Assembly (NCBI GenBank): GCA_964410285.1
Contig: CAYPFR010000005.1
Coordinates: 62,001 to 126,000, forward strand
Origin: Fretibacter sp964410285
GTDB taxonomy: Bacteria > Pseudomonadota > Alphaproteobacteria > Caulobacterales > Maricaulaceae
Direction: 5' to 3'
Length of the DNA stretch: 64,000 nt
A program made the translations under genes and the position numbers. The notes beneath the pieces were generated by a model. That model searched no databases and was not told the DNA's origin. It worked only from the letters and a program-made list of their open reading frames with translations. Positions 1 through 7,924 of this stretch are shown here, piece by piece; the first letter of the stretch is position 1, and every line of letters begins with the position of its first letter.

Positions 1-1572
1 ATATACGCGCAAATTATCTGCGGCAAAATGCGGATGGCTGCCGGACTTGCTGATCCGCACTGCATCAGAGCCATCAACCGCCTGCACATAAATCCCCGCG
101 GACCCGCTATAAAGCTCTGAGGTCAAATATCCGCCATTGTCTTTTTCATAACTCACAAATTCACCATCAGGAGAAAATGAGGGGCGGCGATATTGACCGG
201 GCATCGTTGTGATCGTGCTTATCTTGCCGCTCGCAATATCAATTTGGTGAACGGCTCCTAGGTCTGCGTCATTCCAAGTCACGAAACTCATTGCCTTGCT
301 ATCGCGTGACCAACTTGGATCTAGCTCATGCATATTGTCTGGCAATTCTGTGAGGCGTTTAGGCTTGGCATTTCCAGTTTTGAGATAAAGCTTTCCGAGG
401 CTCTCGAAGGCAACGTGCCTTCCATCGGGGGAAACTTGCACGAAACGCGGCATTTTGGTCTCTATATAATCTGGCGAAACCTTCACGGTTGGCCGCGGCG
501 CGTCCATGACTTGCCGCGTGTCATTAACGCGAAAATCAATGTGTTCGATGTTGTCATCGGCAACGTCAAGGCGGTGGATTTGTCCGCTGGCCCAGAAGTA
601 CAAGCTCTGGCTATCCGGGCTCCAATCCATGTTTGGATAAACGCCGTGAACAGCCCATGTCTCTTGCATGTCTTGATCAAGGTGGTCAAACACCATGCGT
701 TCCTTTCCGCTTTCCAGATCTTTGATGAACAGCTTGGATTTCGCTCGCACACGTTTCACATAGGCGATTGATTTTCCATCAGGTGAGGGCGTAGGGCGTA
801 CAGCTCCGCCTGCGCCGCCCGCAACGTCCGAAATCTCTCCGGTTGCCATGTCATATTTTTGAATCTCAAAGAGCGGCTTGTTGGAATCCTGCGCATATTC
901 GAAAATTGGGCCAGAGGTCGTATTGGCAGAGTAGTATAGATATTTCCCATCCGGCGAAAACATAGGTTCGCCAATTTCTTTCTGGTGGGCTTCGGATGGC
1001 TTTTTCGTAAGCTGCACCCCGGTTCCGCCGCTAGTGTGGTAGAGCCACATTTCGCCGGTTCCCAGCGAACGAGACGTCGTGAAGTGCTTACGCGCGGCGA
1101 TAAATTCTCCGTCAGGTGACCATGTTGGATTGTTCAAAAGGCGAAAGCTCTCTTTTGTGACTTGCTGCATATCAGAGCCGTCAACCGCCATTGTCCAAAT
1201 ATTGTCACCGCCCGCGCGATCAGAGGTGAATGCGATGCGCGTCCCGTCAGGACTAAAGCGGGGCTGGATTTCCCACGCCATTCCGCTGGCAATGGCTTTG
1301 GCGGTGCCGCCGGATGCGGGCATTGTGTAAATATCGCCCAGCAAATCAAAGGCGATCGTTTTCCCATCAGGGGAGACATCAAGGCTCATCCATGTGCCTT
1401 CGGTTGTGTTGATCTTTACGCTGCGTTTTTTGCCCGGTGGATTGGTCACATCCCATTTTTCAGCTTTTTCTTTCTCTGCGGGGGCTTCATTTCCTGCAAA
1501 TACTGGTGTCGCGAGTAGAGCTGTTCCGATGATGAGTGCAGTGCTGCCCAATAGAGTCTTCATAAGCGTCAT
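1..1572 (-). CDS. Exported PD40/TolB-type beta-propeller protein, 3' end beyond the window
   Basis: The reverse strand is open from 1572 through base 1, giving 524 codons with no stop, so the gene runs off the left edge. The first ATG at 1570-1572 is preceded by GAGGGAGA at a good distance; a second ATG nine bases downstream is too far from it. The N-terminus is a clear Sec signal peptide (MTLMKTLLG, hydrophobic core, TPVFA then GNEA). The mature part repeats the PD40 signature: DVSPDGKTIAF, RFSPDGTRIAF, TWSPDGEFIA, MFSPDGKYLYY, SFSPDGEFVSY. This is a WD40-like propeller of the TolB/DPP-IV kind. In this lineage such N-terminal propellers are often fused to an amidohydrolase or prolyl oligopeptidase domain; that domain would lie outside the window, so the activity is not determined. 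Periplasmic location is inferred from the signal peptide. Confidence 0.85.
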   Translation of the reverse strand, partial: MTLMKTLLGSTALIIGTALLATPVFAGNEAPAEKEKAEKWDVTNPPGKKRSVKINTTEGTWMSLDVSPDGKTIAFDLLGDIYTMPASGGTAKAIASGMAWEIQPRFSPDGTRIAFTSDRAGGDNIWTMAVDGSDMQQVTKESFRLLNNPTWSPDGEFIAARKHFTTSRSLGTGEMWLYHTSGGTGVQLTKKPSEAHQKEIGEPMFSPDGKYLYYSANTTSGPIFEYAQDSNKPLFEIQKYDMATGEISDVAGGAGGAVRPTPSPDGKSIAYVKRVRAKSKLFIKDLESGKERMVFDHLDQDMQETWAVHGVYPNMDWSPDSQSLYFWASGQIHRLDVADDNIEHIDFRVNDTRQVMDAPRPTVKVSPDYIETKMPRFVQVSPDGRHVAFESLGKLYLKTGNAKPKRLTELPDNMHELDPSWSRDSKAMSFVTWNDADLGAVHQIDIASGKISTITTMPGQYRRPSFSPDGEFVSYEKDNGGYLTSELYSGSAGIYVQAVDGSDAVRISKSGSHPHFAADNLRVY

Positions 1573-1688
1573 AGTGGTCTCCCTCAGGTATTGGCCTGAT
1601 TATTGAGTGGGCCTTAGAGTGCCCTGATCTTTTAGGTTTAAACTGCCTAGGGGCACGGCGCGAGTCACGATTTTTCGCGTATAAAGGG

Positions 1689-1714
1689 AAAAACCAAAGC
1701 GGTTATCCCGCTTT
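1689..1714 (-). terminator. Rho-independent terminator of the M28 peptidase gene
   Basis: Read on the minus strand, AAAGCGG and CCGCTTT (1714-1708 and 1702-1696) pair across a 5-base loop and are followed by GG and a run of five T. It lies 13 bases after the peptidase stop codon. Confidence 0.6.
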
Positions 1715-1726
1715 AATCCGCCGAGA

Positions 1727-3127
1727 TCAGAAGCGACCCGCCGCCCCCGGAAAGACAACTGGGGTCTCATATCCCTCATGGCTGACCGCAGAAACGCCGA
1801 AAAAGTAGTTGTCGATTACGAGGTTGGTAAATTCCCATTCCGTAATGTTACCCACATAACGTGAATGCGTCCACTCCGGCGCGGTTGTCTCTCGCCAATG
1901 CACGCGGTAGCCCATAAGGTTGCGCGCAGCTTTGCCTTTAGGGCGTTCCCATTTCAGCGTCGCTGAGGCTTTTACTGCGCCGCTTGCTTCGACATTTATC
2001 GGAAACGGCGGCGCGCCCGCCATACCGGCCATGGTGATCGCATTTAGCGCGGTGAGTTTGGCTGCGTAATCGGCGTCAACCCCGTCCATTGTGTCGCCAA
2101 AGGGCCGTCCGTTTTCCTCGCGAAGATCCTGATGTTGGCGATCATAATGCTCATGGGTTTCCATTATGCGAACGCCCGGAATGCCGACTTTGTTGAACGG
2201 TCGGTGATGTCCGCCGCGCCCAAAACGGTCGAGGCGGTAGATCATCTTTATGTCCAAATTGGTCATATATTGATCGCCTTGGGATTTAACGTAGCGCGCA
2301 AGATTACGAGATGGGCTGTCGACCTCGCCGCCTGTAAAACGCCGCGTGCGGGCTTCTTCGGGGGTTTCATTGGCGCGCGTTCCCTCGCTGAAAACCCGCA
2401 CGACAGAATTATTAATAACGCCGTCAATACCCGAAATATTGGAGATCATATCGTTGTTCAGAACGCCCTTAATCTCCCAGCCCTTTTCGAGGGCATGAGC
2501 GGCAACGATTTCCCCGCCAAATAATCCCTGTTCCTCGCCAGACAATCCGGCATAGATAATGCTGCCAGCATATTCGCGCTGGGTGAGTACGCGAGCCGCC
2601 TCGAGAGCGCCTGCCATGCCCGAGGCATTGTCATTTGCGCCCGGACTGTCGGACGTGCCGTTAAGTGGATCTGTTACGCGGCTATCAATATCACCGCTCA
2701 TCATCACAAATCGGTCTGGATCAAGCGTACCACGCTGAATTGCCAGAACGCTTACGACCTCTGTGGGATCAGGGATGCGTCTTTTGCCCTCAACGGTGTC
2801 GGAGACATAGAACACTTCAAGACAACCGCCGCAGTCCTTGGAGATTTTTTCAAACTCTTGGAAAATCCAGCGCCGCGCTGCGCCAATACCGCGGGTATCG
2901 GATTGTGTTTCCGAGAGCGTGTGTCGCGTGCCGAAGTCCACGAGGGTTTGTATGTCGGCCTTGATCCGCGCGGCTGAGGGTTCCTGCGCTATTTCATAAA
3001 TATCCAGAACCTCAGAGGGCGGGGCGAGGGCGGTATTTCGCTTTAGTTCATGGGCTTTTGCGGGCCCTGCGAACAGCAGCCATCCAGCAGAGAGCATAAG
3101 AGCGGCAGGAGAAATAATTTGCGGCAT
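1727..3127 (-). CDS. Secreted M28-family Zn metallopeptidase with C-terminal Fn3-like domain
   Basis: This is predicted to be an aminopeptidase-like exoenzyme of the periplasm or surface. The ATG at 3127 starts a signal peptide (MPQIISPAAL... GPAKA) and has AGGA upstream; a TTG at 3145 would add six residues and overlap the desaturase stop. The M28 core is visible: GANDNASG near residue 165 (bridging Asp), SGEEQGLFG near 197 (catalytic Glu pair), NNDMISN near 225 (Asp ligand) and a His/Asp-rich HEHYDRQH near 325. The first ligand motif, usually GHxD, reads GDID near 146, so Asp stands where the first zinc His is expected. Residues from about 380 to the end look like a fibronectin type III fold (LKWERP, YRVHWRE, FFGVSAVS), typical of substrate- or wall-binding appendages. 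It follows the desaturase gene directly and may be cotranscribed with it. Confidence 0.85.
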   Translation of the reverse strand: MPQIISPAALMLSAGWLLFAGPAKAHELKRNTALAPPSEVLDIYEIAQEPSAARIKADIQTLVDFGTRHTLSETQSDTRGIGAARRWIFQEFEKISKDCGGCLEVFYVSDTVEGKRRIPDPTEVVSVLAIQRGTLDPDRFVMMSGDIDSRVTDPLNGTSDSPGANDNASGMAGALEAARVLTQREYAGSIIYAGLSGEEQGLFGGEIVAAHALEKGWEIKGVLNNDMISNISGIDGVINNSVVRVFSEGTRANETPEEARTRRFTGGEVDSPSRNLARYVKSQGDQYMTNLDIKMIYRLDRFGRGGHHRPFNKVGIPGVRIMETHEHYDRQHQDLREENGRPFGDTMDGVDADYAAKLTALNAITMAGMAGAPPFPINVEASGAVKASATLKWERPKGKAARNLMGYRVHWRETTAPEWTHSRYVGNITEWEFTNLVIDNYFFGVSAVSHEGYETPVVFPGAAGRF

Positions 3128-3137
3128 AGACCAAATC

Positions 3138-4043
3138 CTAAGCAACTGAAGCGGCCCGCAGAACGGCGCGGTAATTGGACTTTGTTTCCATTTCTTCGCC
3201 GTGTCCTAAAGCGATCAATCGCTTATGCAATTTGGGCAAATTAAAGCAGGGCACATACATATAGGCATGATGCTCGACGTGATAATTGACATAATAAGGC
3301 GCGAAGAAGACCCGCGCCAGCCAGCTTGCGCGCGTGGTGCGGGCATGGGTGAGGGGGTTGTCATCATTGGTGGTCATGGCATGTTCAGCGATATTACGCA
3401 GGCGGATGACTGCATAAAACCACGTCACAAGCGGTAGCAGCCAAAGCACAAAATAGGCCCACCAAACGCCTGCGGCGGCCAGTATTCCAAACATAAGCAC
3501 ATTCACAATGAGACTTGGCCAAGGTGAGGCTTTTTGAAAGGCATCAGAACCAGAAATTGCATCCATTTTCTCTGGCTGCATTTGCGCGAGCCGAAGCCGC
3601 AAATAGGTCTGCCCCGTGATATCGCGAATGAATTTCCGGCGAAGACTGGCTTTTGATACGGGGAATTTTGACGAAAGCCCAATATCAGGATCGTTTTCGC
3701 GCTGGGCGTATTTATGGTGGCGAAGGTGATAACGTCGGTAACTTTTCATATCCCCGCCGTAAGGTATGGCAAGCAGATATTGACCGGCGAAATCGTTGAG
3801 CGCTTTATTTCGAAACAGAACTCCGTGCGCCGCTTCATGCATCAGCACGGACATACCGTGCTGGCGTGAGCCGATGATTAGAAACGCGAGCGGAATAGTA
3901 ATGGCATTTGGCCAAATGACTGCGATAGCGCCTGACGCAAGGATCACCGCCCAGACGTGGAAAACCAAATAAGTGCCCCAGAGGTTTGACCGCTGGCTGA
4001 GGGTCTTGATTTCGGCTTTATCAATGTATTCATAATGGGCCAT
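3138..4043 (-). CDS. Membrane fatty acid desaturase family protein
   Basis: This is an integral membrane di-iron enzyme of the fatty acid desaturase superfamily, 301 residues, probably acting on acyl chains or carotenoid/lipid head groups at the inner membrane. Three His boxes are visible: HEAAH at 69-73, HLRHH at 106-110 and HVEHH at 255-259, with an extra His in IAEHAM near 221. Hydrophobic spans lie at about 22-60 and 176-215, between the boxes as the family requires. The substrate cannot be told from sequence alone. The gene ends 10 bases before the peptidase ATG and diverges from the carbonic anhydrase gene. Confidence 0.85.
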   Translation of the reverse strand: MAHYEYIDKAEIKTLSQRSNLWGTYLVFHVWAVILASGAIAVIWPNAITIPLAFLIIGSRQHGMSVLMHEAAHGVLFRNKALNDFAGQYLLAIPYGGDMKSYRRYHLRHHKYAQRENDPDIGLSSKFPVSKASLRRKFIRDITGQTYLRLRLAQMQPEKMDAISGSDAFQKASPWPSLIVNVLMFGILAAAGVWWAYFVLWLLPLVTWFYAVIRLRNIAEHAMTTNDDNPLTHARTTRASWLARVFFAPYYVNYHVEHHAYMYVPCFNLPKLHKRLIALGHGEEMETKSNYRAVLRAASVA

Positions 4044-4222
4044 ACCCCAACATGTCTTTCAGCGTGCCATAAGTCAATAAGAGGTGATTGCCAGCCTTTG
4101 GCAGGGCCGCCTGACACTGCCACAATATTTGTTCGCCTGTAACGTTCTGAAAGGGTGACGATTGCCGGCAATTTATGTAAACTGTAGAAGATGATTCTAA
4201 CCTCCTTTTAAGAGAAAATTTC

Positions 4223-4873
4223 ATGATACATGCGGCGACTTCGGGCGTGAAAGCTCAACTCATTTCTGGCTATCAGGCCTTTCGCGCAGGCGATTTCAAT
4301 GCGCAAAAAACACTCTATGAGACCCTGGGCACCAAAGGCCAGTTCCCAAAGGTTATGCTGATTGGCTGCGCGGATAGCCGCGTTGATCCTACAGATATTT
4401 TTAACGCATATCCCGGCGAAATGTTTGTTGCGCGTAATGTCGCCAATATCGTGCCGCCGCATAACCCATCAGGCGGTAATCACAGCACGTCAGCCGCGAT
4501 TGAATATGCGGTCACGGTTTTAAAAGTCGAAATGATTGTGGTCATGGGCCATGAGAGCTGCGGCGGGGTGAAAGGCTGTCTCGACGGTATGGGTGATCCC
4601 GATAGCGGGAGTTATGTTGGTAAATGGGTTTCGCTGATAAACGAGGTGCGGGACCGCGTATTAGCCAAAAACTATCCCGAAGCCGAAATCGCATTCGAAA
4701 TGGAGCTTGAAACCGTGCGCCAATCTCTCGCGAACCTCAGGACCTTACCCTTTGTTAAAGAGGCGGTAGAGAGCGGGCAGCTTTCATTGCAAGGTGCTTA
4801 TTTTTCTATCATCAAAGCACAGCTCATGTTGTCCAATGAAAACGGTGAGTTTTCTGTCGTGCCCGCTGCCTAG
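4223..4873 (+). CDS. Beta-class carbonic anhydrase
   Basis: It interconverts CO2 and bicarbonate in the cytoplasm. The 216-residue protein has the beta-class zinc site: Cys49, Asp51 and Arg53 in CADSR, then His110 and Cys113 in GHESCGG. Length and the absence of a signal peptide fit the cytosolic bacterial form. Its stop overlaps the stop of the convergent GST gene by four bases. The 179-bp divergent spacer with the desaturase gene must hold both promoters; I could not assign them. Confidence 0.93.
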   Translation: MIHAATSGVKAQLISGYQAFRAGDFNAQKTLYETLGTKGQFPKVMLIGCADSRVDPTDIFNAYPGEMFVARNVANIVPPHNPSGGNHSTSAAIEYAVTVLKVEMIVVMGHESCGGVKGCLDGMGDPDSGSYVGKWVSLINEVRDRVLAKNYPEAEIAFEMELETVRQSLANLRTLPFVKEAVESGQLSLQGAYFSIIKAQLMLSNENGEFSVVPAA

Positions 4874-5502
4874 GCCGAAGAGGCAGGGCGCGCGGCGGCT
4901 TTGCCATGCCACTCCCAGAGCGCGCTAAGCGATTTGTCGGGAGAGGCCTTTATCCAGGCAGAAAAGTCGACGGCGACGAGGGCTGTAATATCAGCGAGAC
5001 TATAGGCGTTGCCTGCTACGAATTCACTCTGGGTGAGGCGCGTGTTTAAATCCTCAAAGAAATGACCAAGTCGCATGCGTCCGCGCTCCGCTAGCTCTGC
5101 TAGTTGCTCGATATTGCGCGGGCCTGTCATGGCGCGGCCCTTCATCTGTGGGGAGCTGTTGCGAAGGACTTCGGCAATCGCCGCAAGGCCCTCGAATTCG
5201 CATCTCCAATTCCACTCAAGCACGACGGCTTTCTCAAATGGCGTTGTCCCCATAAGTGCAGGCTCGGGGTGGAGCGCTTCAATGTAAGCCGCAATTGCCA
5301 AATTTTCTGAAATCACCTGACCGTCTTCGTCGACTAAGCAGGGCACGGTGCAGCGCGGGTTGATTTTCCTAAAGTCCTCGCCAAGCTGCTCAGCCGCGCG
5401 AAGGTCAACTTGAATGATCTCTGCCCTCACGCCTTTCTCTGCGAGAAATATTCGAGCGCGGCGGGGGCTGGGGGCGGCCGTATAATCGTAAAGTTTTAAC
5501 AT
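4870..5502 (-). CDS. Glutathione S-transferase family protein
   Basis: Cytosolic GST-like protein of 210 residues. The N-terminal thioredoxin-fold half shows the usual pattern: a MLKLYDY strand, a TVPCLVDEDG cis-Pro region near 52-61 and SENLAI near 65-70, which binds the gamma-glutamyl group of GSH. The helical C-terminal half follows, with AYSLADITALVAVDF near 170 as the conserved N-capping segment. The ATG at 5502 has GAGGAT upstream. The substrate is unknown. It is transcribed away from coq4 and converges on the carbonic anhydrase gene. Confidence 0.88.
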   Translation of the reverse strand: MLKLYDYTAAPSPRRARIFLAEKGVRAEIIQVDLRAAEQLGEDFRKINPRCTVPCLVDEDGQVISENLAIAAYIEALHPEPALMGTTPFEKAVVLEWNWRCEFEGLAAIAEVLRNSSPQMKGRAMTGPRNIEQLAELAERGRMRLGHFFEDLNTRLTQSEFVAGNAYSLADITALVAVDFSAWIKASPDKSLSALWEWHGKAAARPASSA

Positions 5503-5547
5503 GATATCCTCATCGCCTATCTGATTGGAAGAAGGGTAGCCGGGATT

Positions 5548-6384
5548 CTAGGCTGCTACCAACAATTGATCTGCGCCTTCGCCGCTTCCGATTACGTCAA
5601 ACGGATTAATACCATGTTCCCGCATGGCTGCATGGGTCTTTGTATAATGGACGGGCGGGGCGATGTTGAGGCGTTCTCGCGCCGCTATCAGGTTTTCGCT
5701 CATCAACGAAGGGATATCTTCGAGAATGATATGAGCCGCTGCGCGTCCATGTTTTTGCGCGGCGCGGATCGCTTTGAAAACCGGTGCGCCTTTCGGAGCC
5801 TGTTTCTTGACCTCCCGCGCGGCCATATAGGCGATGAACCGCGCGCCGCGGTCTTTGTGTTGTCCGTCTGTGAAGGCAAGAACGCAGGCTTCTCCAAAGG
5901 CATCACGGCTATAACCGGTCAGCACATGCAATAAGTCATGAGTGTCACGCCGGCGATTAGCATACCATTCTATGCCATCATCAAAGCCGGAAAAATCGCT
6001 GTCATAGCGCTCATACTCATCAATTAGGCCTTGCGCCGATAGGCCCTGGCTTTGCATGAAATGCAGGTAAGCTCTCCCGACGGAACCTTCGGGCAAGGCC
6101 TCCCAGCGCACGTGGTCGTCAAGTATAGGCGCGAGGGCCTCTCGCTTTTCTATCATCTCGCGGCCTTTTTCCGTGCCGACAAAAGTCTTAAGGTCATTTA
6201 AAAGCATCCGACCGTTTAGCGCTTCGATTATGTAAAACACTTGCGTTGTGTCTTCTTTATCGGCGATCAAATTGCGCATGTGGCGAAAGGCTTTGAAGGG
6301 ACGAATTTTGGCATCAAAAGCCATACGTTTAGGGTCTATATAGGGGCTGATATCGGTCATGAATATGTGGTGAACTGTTTGCAT
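5548..6384 (-). CDS. Coq4-family ubiquinone biosynthesis protein
   Basis: Coq4 proteins act in ubiquinone ring modification and are needed for the C1 decarboxylation/hydroxylation step in organisms that use them. The diagnostic metal motif HDxxH-x11-E is intact: His149, Asp150, His153 and Glu165 (HDLLH ... Glu). Length (278) is near the family norm. The start is uncertain: ATG 6384 has a distant GAGG, while a second ATG at 6360 begins MTDISPY and lacks a visible ribosome site. No other coq/ubi gene is adjacent, so the pathway link rests on the family. Confidence 0.85.
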   Translation of the reverse strand: MQTVHHIFMTDISPYIDPKRMAFDAKIRPFKAFRHMRNLIADKEDTTQVFYIIEALNGRMLLNDLKTFVGTEKGREMIEKREALAPILDDHVRWEALPEGSVGRAYLHFMQSQGLSAQGLIDEYERYDSDFSGFDDGIEWYANRRRDTHDLLHVLTGYSRDAFGEACVLAFTDGQHKDRGARFIAYMAAREVKKQAPKGAPVFKAIRAAQKHGRAAAHIILEDIPSLMSENLIAARERLNIAPPVHYTKTHAAMREHGINPFDVIGSGEGADQLLVAA

Positions 6385-6480
6385 TAAAATGGCAATTGAA
6401 ACCTCTGTATAAAATCCATGCGTTTCTGATAGATTTCAGGGACATATTTGACGTAAGCTCATTATCAAATGGAGGGATCA

Positions 6481-6894
6481 ATGAAAAAATTATCAGGCGC
6501 ATGTCTTTGCGGCGCAGTGACCTATGCGGCGACGGCCGACATCATGTTTCAGGCCAATTGCCATTGTACAGATTGCCAGCAATCCAGCGGATCGCCTTTC
6601 GCAACGCTTGTTTTTGTAGCCACAGATACGCTTGAGGTCACGGGCGCCCCCAAAGAATATGCGCATACAGCCGATAGCGGCAGCACGCTGGTAAAAAAGT
6701 TTTGCCCCAATTGCGGCTCTCAACTCTTTAGCGTTAATACCGCCAGAGCAGGTATGGTTGGCATAAAGGCTGGCACGCTTAGCCAACGTGACTTGGTGAA
6801 GCCACAGGTAAATGTTTACACGAATTCCAAAATGAACTGCACAGTTTTGGACGATAGCCTGCCGGCCTTTGAAAAAATGCCGCCCAAAAGATGA
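6481..6894 (+). CDS. GFA-family (glutathione-dependent formaldehyde-activating-like) zinc protein
   Basis: Small cytosolic zinc protein of 137 residues with the GFA fold. Cys pairs are visible in CLCG (8, 10), CHCTDC (27, 29, 32) and FCPNCG near 77-82, which bind two zinc ions. I chose the ATG at 6481 because GGAGGG lies four bases upstream; an in-frame ATG at 6469 would put that ribosome site inside the coding region. Family members may bind glutathione adducts of formaldehyde, but most have no proven activity. Its stop overlaps the next start (ATGA), implying translational coupling to the lipoprotein gene. Confidence 0.87.
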   Translation: MKKLSGACLCGAVTYAATADIMFQANCHCTDCQQSSGSPFATLVFVATDTLEVTGAPKEYAHTADSGSTLVKKFCPNCGSQLFSVNTARAGMVGIKAGTLSQRDLVKPQVNVYTNSKMNCTVLDDSLPAFEKMPPKR

Positions 6895-7913
6895 ACCTTC
6901 GGACAGTGAAAACATTGAGATTATCGGCGCTCATAGCGATGACGCTGGCGGCCTGCGGGGGACAGCCCGCAGCCAATCAAGCGCCCGAGCAGGGGAGCGA
7001 GCCTCTTGCTGCGCGCTGCGCGGTTGAGCTTTTTGTACTTGGCGCAGGCCAAGACGCGGCGGCCCCGCAAATAGGTAATCATCAGGACCCAGCTTGGGAG
7101 GATGAGTCCAAGCGCTTACTTCCCACCTCGCTTGCGGTTGTCGATTATAAAAGCGGGGAACGTTTCCTCTTTGAGGCCACTCCAAATATCACCCGTCAAT
7201 TGAAGCATTTGAGCGATCTTGCGCCGCTTTCGGAGGGTAAATCCCGCTCAGCGTTAGGACTGTCCGGTATTTTCATCACTCATGCCCATATCGGGCATTA
7301 TGCGGGATTGATGTTTATTGGCCGAGAGGCAGCGGGGGCCAAAAATATGCCCGTATATGTAATGCCGCGTATGGCAAGTTTTTTGCGCTCAAATGGTCCA
7401 TGGGCGCAGCTTGTTAGTCTCAATAACATAGACTTAAATTTACTGGAAAATGGGAAACCCTTGCGCGTGTCGAGCTTAATCGAGGTCACGCCCCATCAGG
7501 TGCCGCACCGCGATGAATATTCGGAAACTGCGAGTTTTGTGATTTCAACAGGTGATAAAAGCGTCCTCTTTATTCCCGATATTGATAGCTGGGAAGACTG
7601 GCACCGCGAATTTGACATAGAAATAGACGCGATGATTGCTTCTGTTGATTATGCGTTTTTAGACGCTACATTTTACTCCGATGATGAGCTTCCGGGGCGA
7701 GATATGAGCCTTATCCCCCATCCCCGCGTGGCTGATATGATGGATAGGTTTGAGGCTTTGCCGGAGGGTGAACGCAACAAAATTAACTTCATCCATTTCA
7801 ATCACACCAATCCTATCCGCTATAAAACCTCCAAGCAATCCCGAGACGTGGCTGCACGAGGGTATCACACCGCGCGAAAAGGTGATCGTAAGTGCCTGAA
7901 AACTATATTTTAA
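6891..7913 (+). CDS. PqqB-like metallo-beta-lactamase-fold lipoprotein
   Basis: Predicted envelope lipoprotein of 340 residues: the signal peptide ends in the lipobox LAAC with Cys22. The mature part is an MBL-fold hydrolase. THAHIGH near 130-136 is the metal loop, but the usual Asp of HxHxDH (Zn2 ligand) is Gly135. PHQVPHRD near 197, FIPDIDSW and the C-terminal DATFYSDDE plus FIHFNHTNP follow the PqqB/class II phosphodiesterase-like branch. No pqq genes are nearby, so PQQ synthesis is unlikely as its role. The ATGA overlap with the GFA gene suggests the pair act together, possibly in detoxifying a small metabolite; this is inference. Confidence 0.75.
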   Translation: MNLRTVKTLRLSALIAMTLAACGGQPAANQAPEQGSEPLAARCAVELFVLGAGQDAAAPQIGNHQDPAWEDESKRLLPTSLAVVDYKSGERFLFEATPNITRQLKHLSDLAPLSEGKSRSALGLSGIFITHAHIGHYAGLMFIGREAAGAKNMPVYVMPRMASFLRSNGPWAQLVSLNNIDLNLLENGKPLRVSSLIEVTPHQVPHRDEYSETASFVISTGDKSVLFIPDIDSWEDWHREFDIEIDAMIASVDYAFLDATFYSDDELPGRDMSLIPHPRVADMMDRFEALPEGERNKINFIHFNHTNPIRYKTSKQSRDVAARGYHTARKGDRKCLKTIF

Positions 7914-7924
7914 CTCATGGCAAA

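Noticed and set aside
328..771. 147-codon plus-strand frame near the left edge
   Set aside because: Antisense to the PD40 protein, whose signal peptide and SPDG repeats show the true strand.
6891..7913. Genuine PQQ biosynthesis PqqB
   Set aside because: It has a lipoprotein signal and no pqqA, C, D or E nearby.
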